The notes beneath the pieces are model-generated. The model was not told the DNA's origin and searched no databases. It worked only from the letters and a program-made list of their open reading frames with translations. Shown piece after piece: positions 63,584 through 64,000 of a stretch of DNA of 64,000 nucleotides (within the stretch, counting starts at the first letter, position 1; the number at the start of each line of letters is the position of its first letter). The stretch spans positions 62,001-126,000 of the forward strand of contig NZ_JASDCU010000003.1 of the NCBI RefSeq assembly GCF_030407765.1, written 5' to 3'. The DNA is from Microbacterium sp. APC 3901 (lineage in GTDB: Bacteria > Actinomycetota > Actinomycetes > Actinomycetales > Microbacteriaceae). Both the position numbers and the translations under genes were made by a program.

Positions 63584-64000
63584 TCACGGGCGCAGAGCGG
63601 TCGTCGCTCTGTCCCGCAAGGTGAGGTCGAGGTGCGTCGAAGCCGCCCGCCAGCCGTCGCGTGTGAGGATGCTGCGGATCTCCTCGCCCTGCAGCTCGCC
63701 GTGCTCGATGACCAGCAATCCACCCGGATGCAGGAGCTCGAGGGCACGCACGCTGAGAACACGCACGACGTCGAGACCGTCCTCTCCCCCGTACAGTGCC
63801 ATCGACGGGTCGAAGAGGCGCACCTCGGGGTCGCGGGGAACAGCGGCGTCAGGGACGTACGGCGGGTTGGAGATCACAACGGACGCTGTTCCGTCGAGCT
63901 CGCGGAAAGCGTGCGCCAGGTCCTCATTCACCAGCGTGAGATTGGCCACACCCTCGGTGTTCCGGGCGGCCCACGGATAGGCGTCGGGCGAGAGTTCTGC
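63584..64000 (-). CDS. prmC: Peptide chain release factor N5-glutamine methyltransferase, 5' end outside window
   Basis: The C-terminal 138 residues of PrmC (HemK), which methylates the GGQ glutamine of release factors. The catalytic motif NPPYVPD is visible, followed by DPSMALYGGEDGLDVVR and LLVIEHGELQGEEIRSIL, all characteristic. The start lies beyond the right edge. It precedes tsaC in the same direction, the common order. Confidence 0.93.
   Translation of the reverse strand, partial: AELSPDAYPWAARNTEGVANLTLVNEDLAHAFRELDGTASVVISNPPYVPDAAVPRDPEVRLFDPSMALYGGEDGLDVVRVLSVRALELLHPGGLLVIEHGELQGEEIRSILTRDGWRAASTHLDLTLRDRATTALRP

Overview
This window is a piece of a high-GC Gram-positive chromosome, most likely from a Microbacteriaceae actinobacterium close to Microbacterium. 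The grounds are the gene order (nusA-ylxR-infB-rbfA and truB-ribF), a DUF222/HNH endonuclease gene, an atpI-B-E-F-H-A-G-D-C operon preceded by prmC, tsaC and a wecA-like gene, and many start codons that sit 6-7 nt behind a TANNNT -10 element, the layout of actinobacterial leaderless mRNAs. The species is inferred from gene content only.

Host backbone, left part (1-35932). From left to right: a SNF2-type helicase cut by the window edge; ribF, two small membrane proteins and truB; mutY; a large LuxR-type regulator; the translation cluster rbfA-infB-ylxR-nusA; a flavin amine oxidase, a LOG-family protein and a pyridoxamine-phosphate-oxidase-like protein; proS; an isocitrate lyase/PEP mutase-like enzyme; the DUF222/HNH protein; a short RNB ribonuclease, a double-Nudix protein and a nucleotidyltransferase; an alanyl-tRNA editing protein; and ispG. 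Then follow a fused anthranilate synthase behind a textbook Trp attenuator, a site-2 protease, a membrane protein and a YcnI-type protein, an orphan MurE-like ligase, dxr, an FKBP lipoprotein, plsC, an OsmC protein and an asparaginase. ispG and dxr belong to the MEP isoprenoid pathway; the membrane protease gene lies between them.

Genomic island (37341-49928). A 12.6-kb element has entered an EccC/FtsK-type ATPase gene and split it into a 5' part (49910-51301) and a 3' part (35954-37346). Joining the two host flanks at the shared hexamer TGCTCC restores one continuous frame of 922 codons. The element carries a large serine integrase, a small resolvase, a tightly coupled four-gene operon with an HTH protein, an AT-rich region with repeats, and several proteins resembling known antiphage effectors or sensors: a TIR-domain protein, a SIR2-like DUF4917 protein, a protein with a HEPN-like RxxxxH motif, and a SLATT-like membrane protein. 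One small gene sits behind a LexA-type SOS box. No phage structural or conjugation genes are visible, so it looks like a small integrative island with a defence cargo.

Host backbone, right part (49929-64000). The 5' half of the ATPase gene is followed, against the direction of transcription, by a PP2C phosphatase gene, a Pro-rich membrane protein and yaaA. The whole ATP synthase operon comes next, with an unusually short epsilon subunit. The operon is preceded by an AtpI-like gene, a wecA/tagO-like gene, tsaC and a partial prmC, all read leftward with overlapping starts and stops in its first part.
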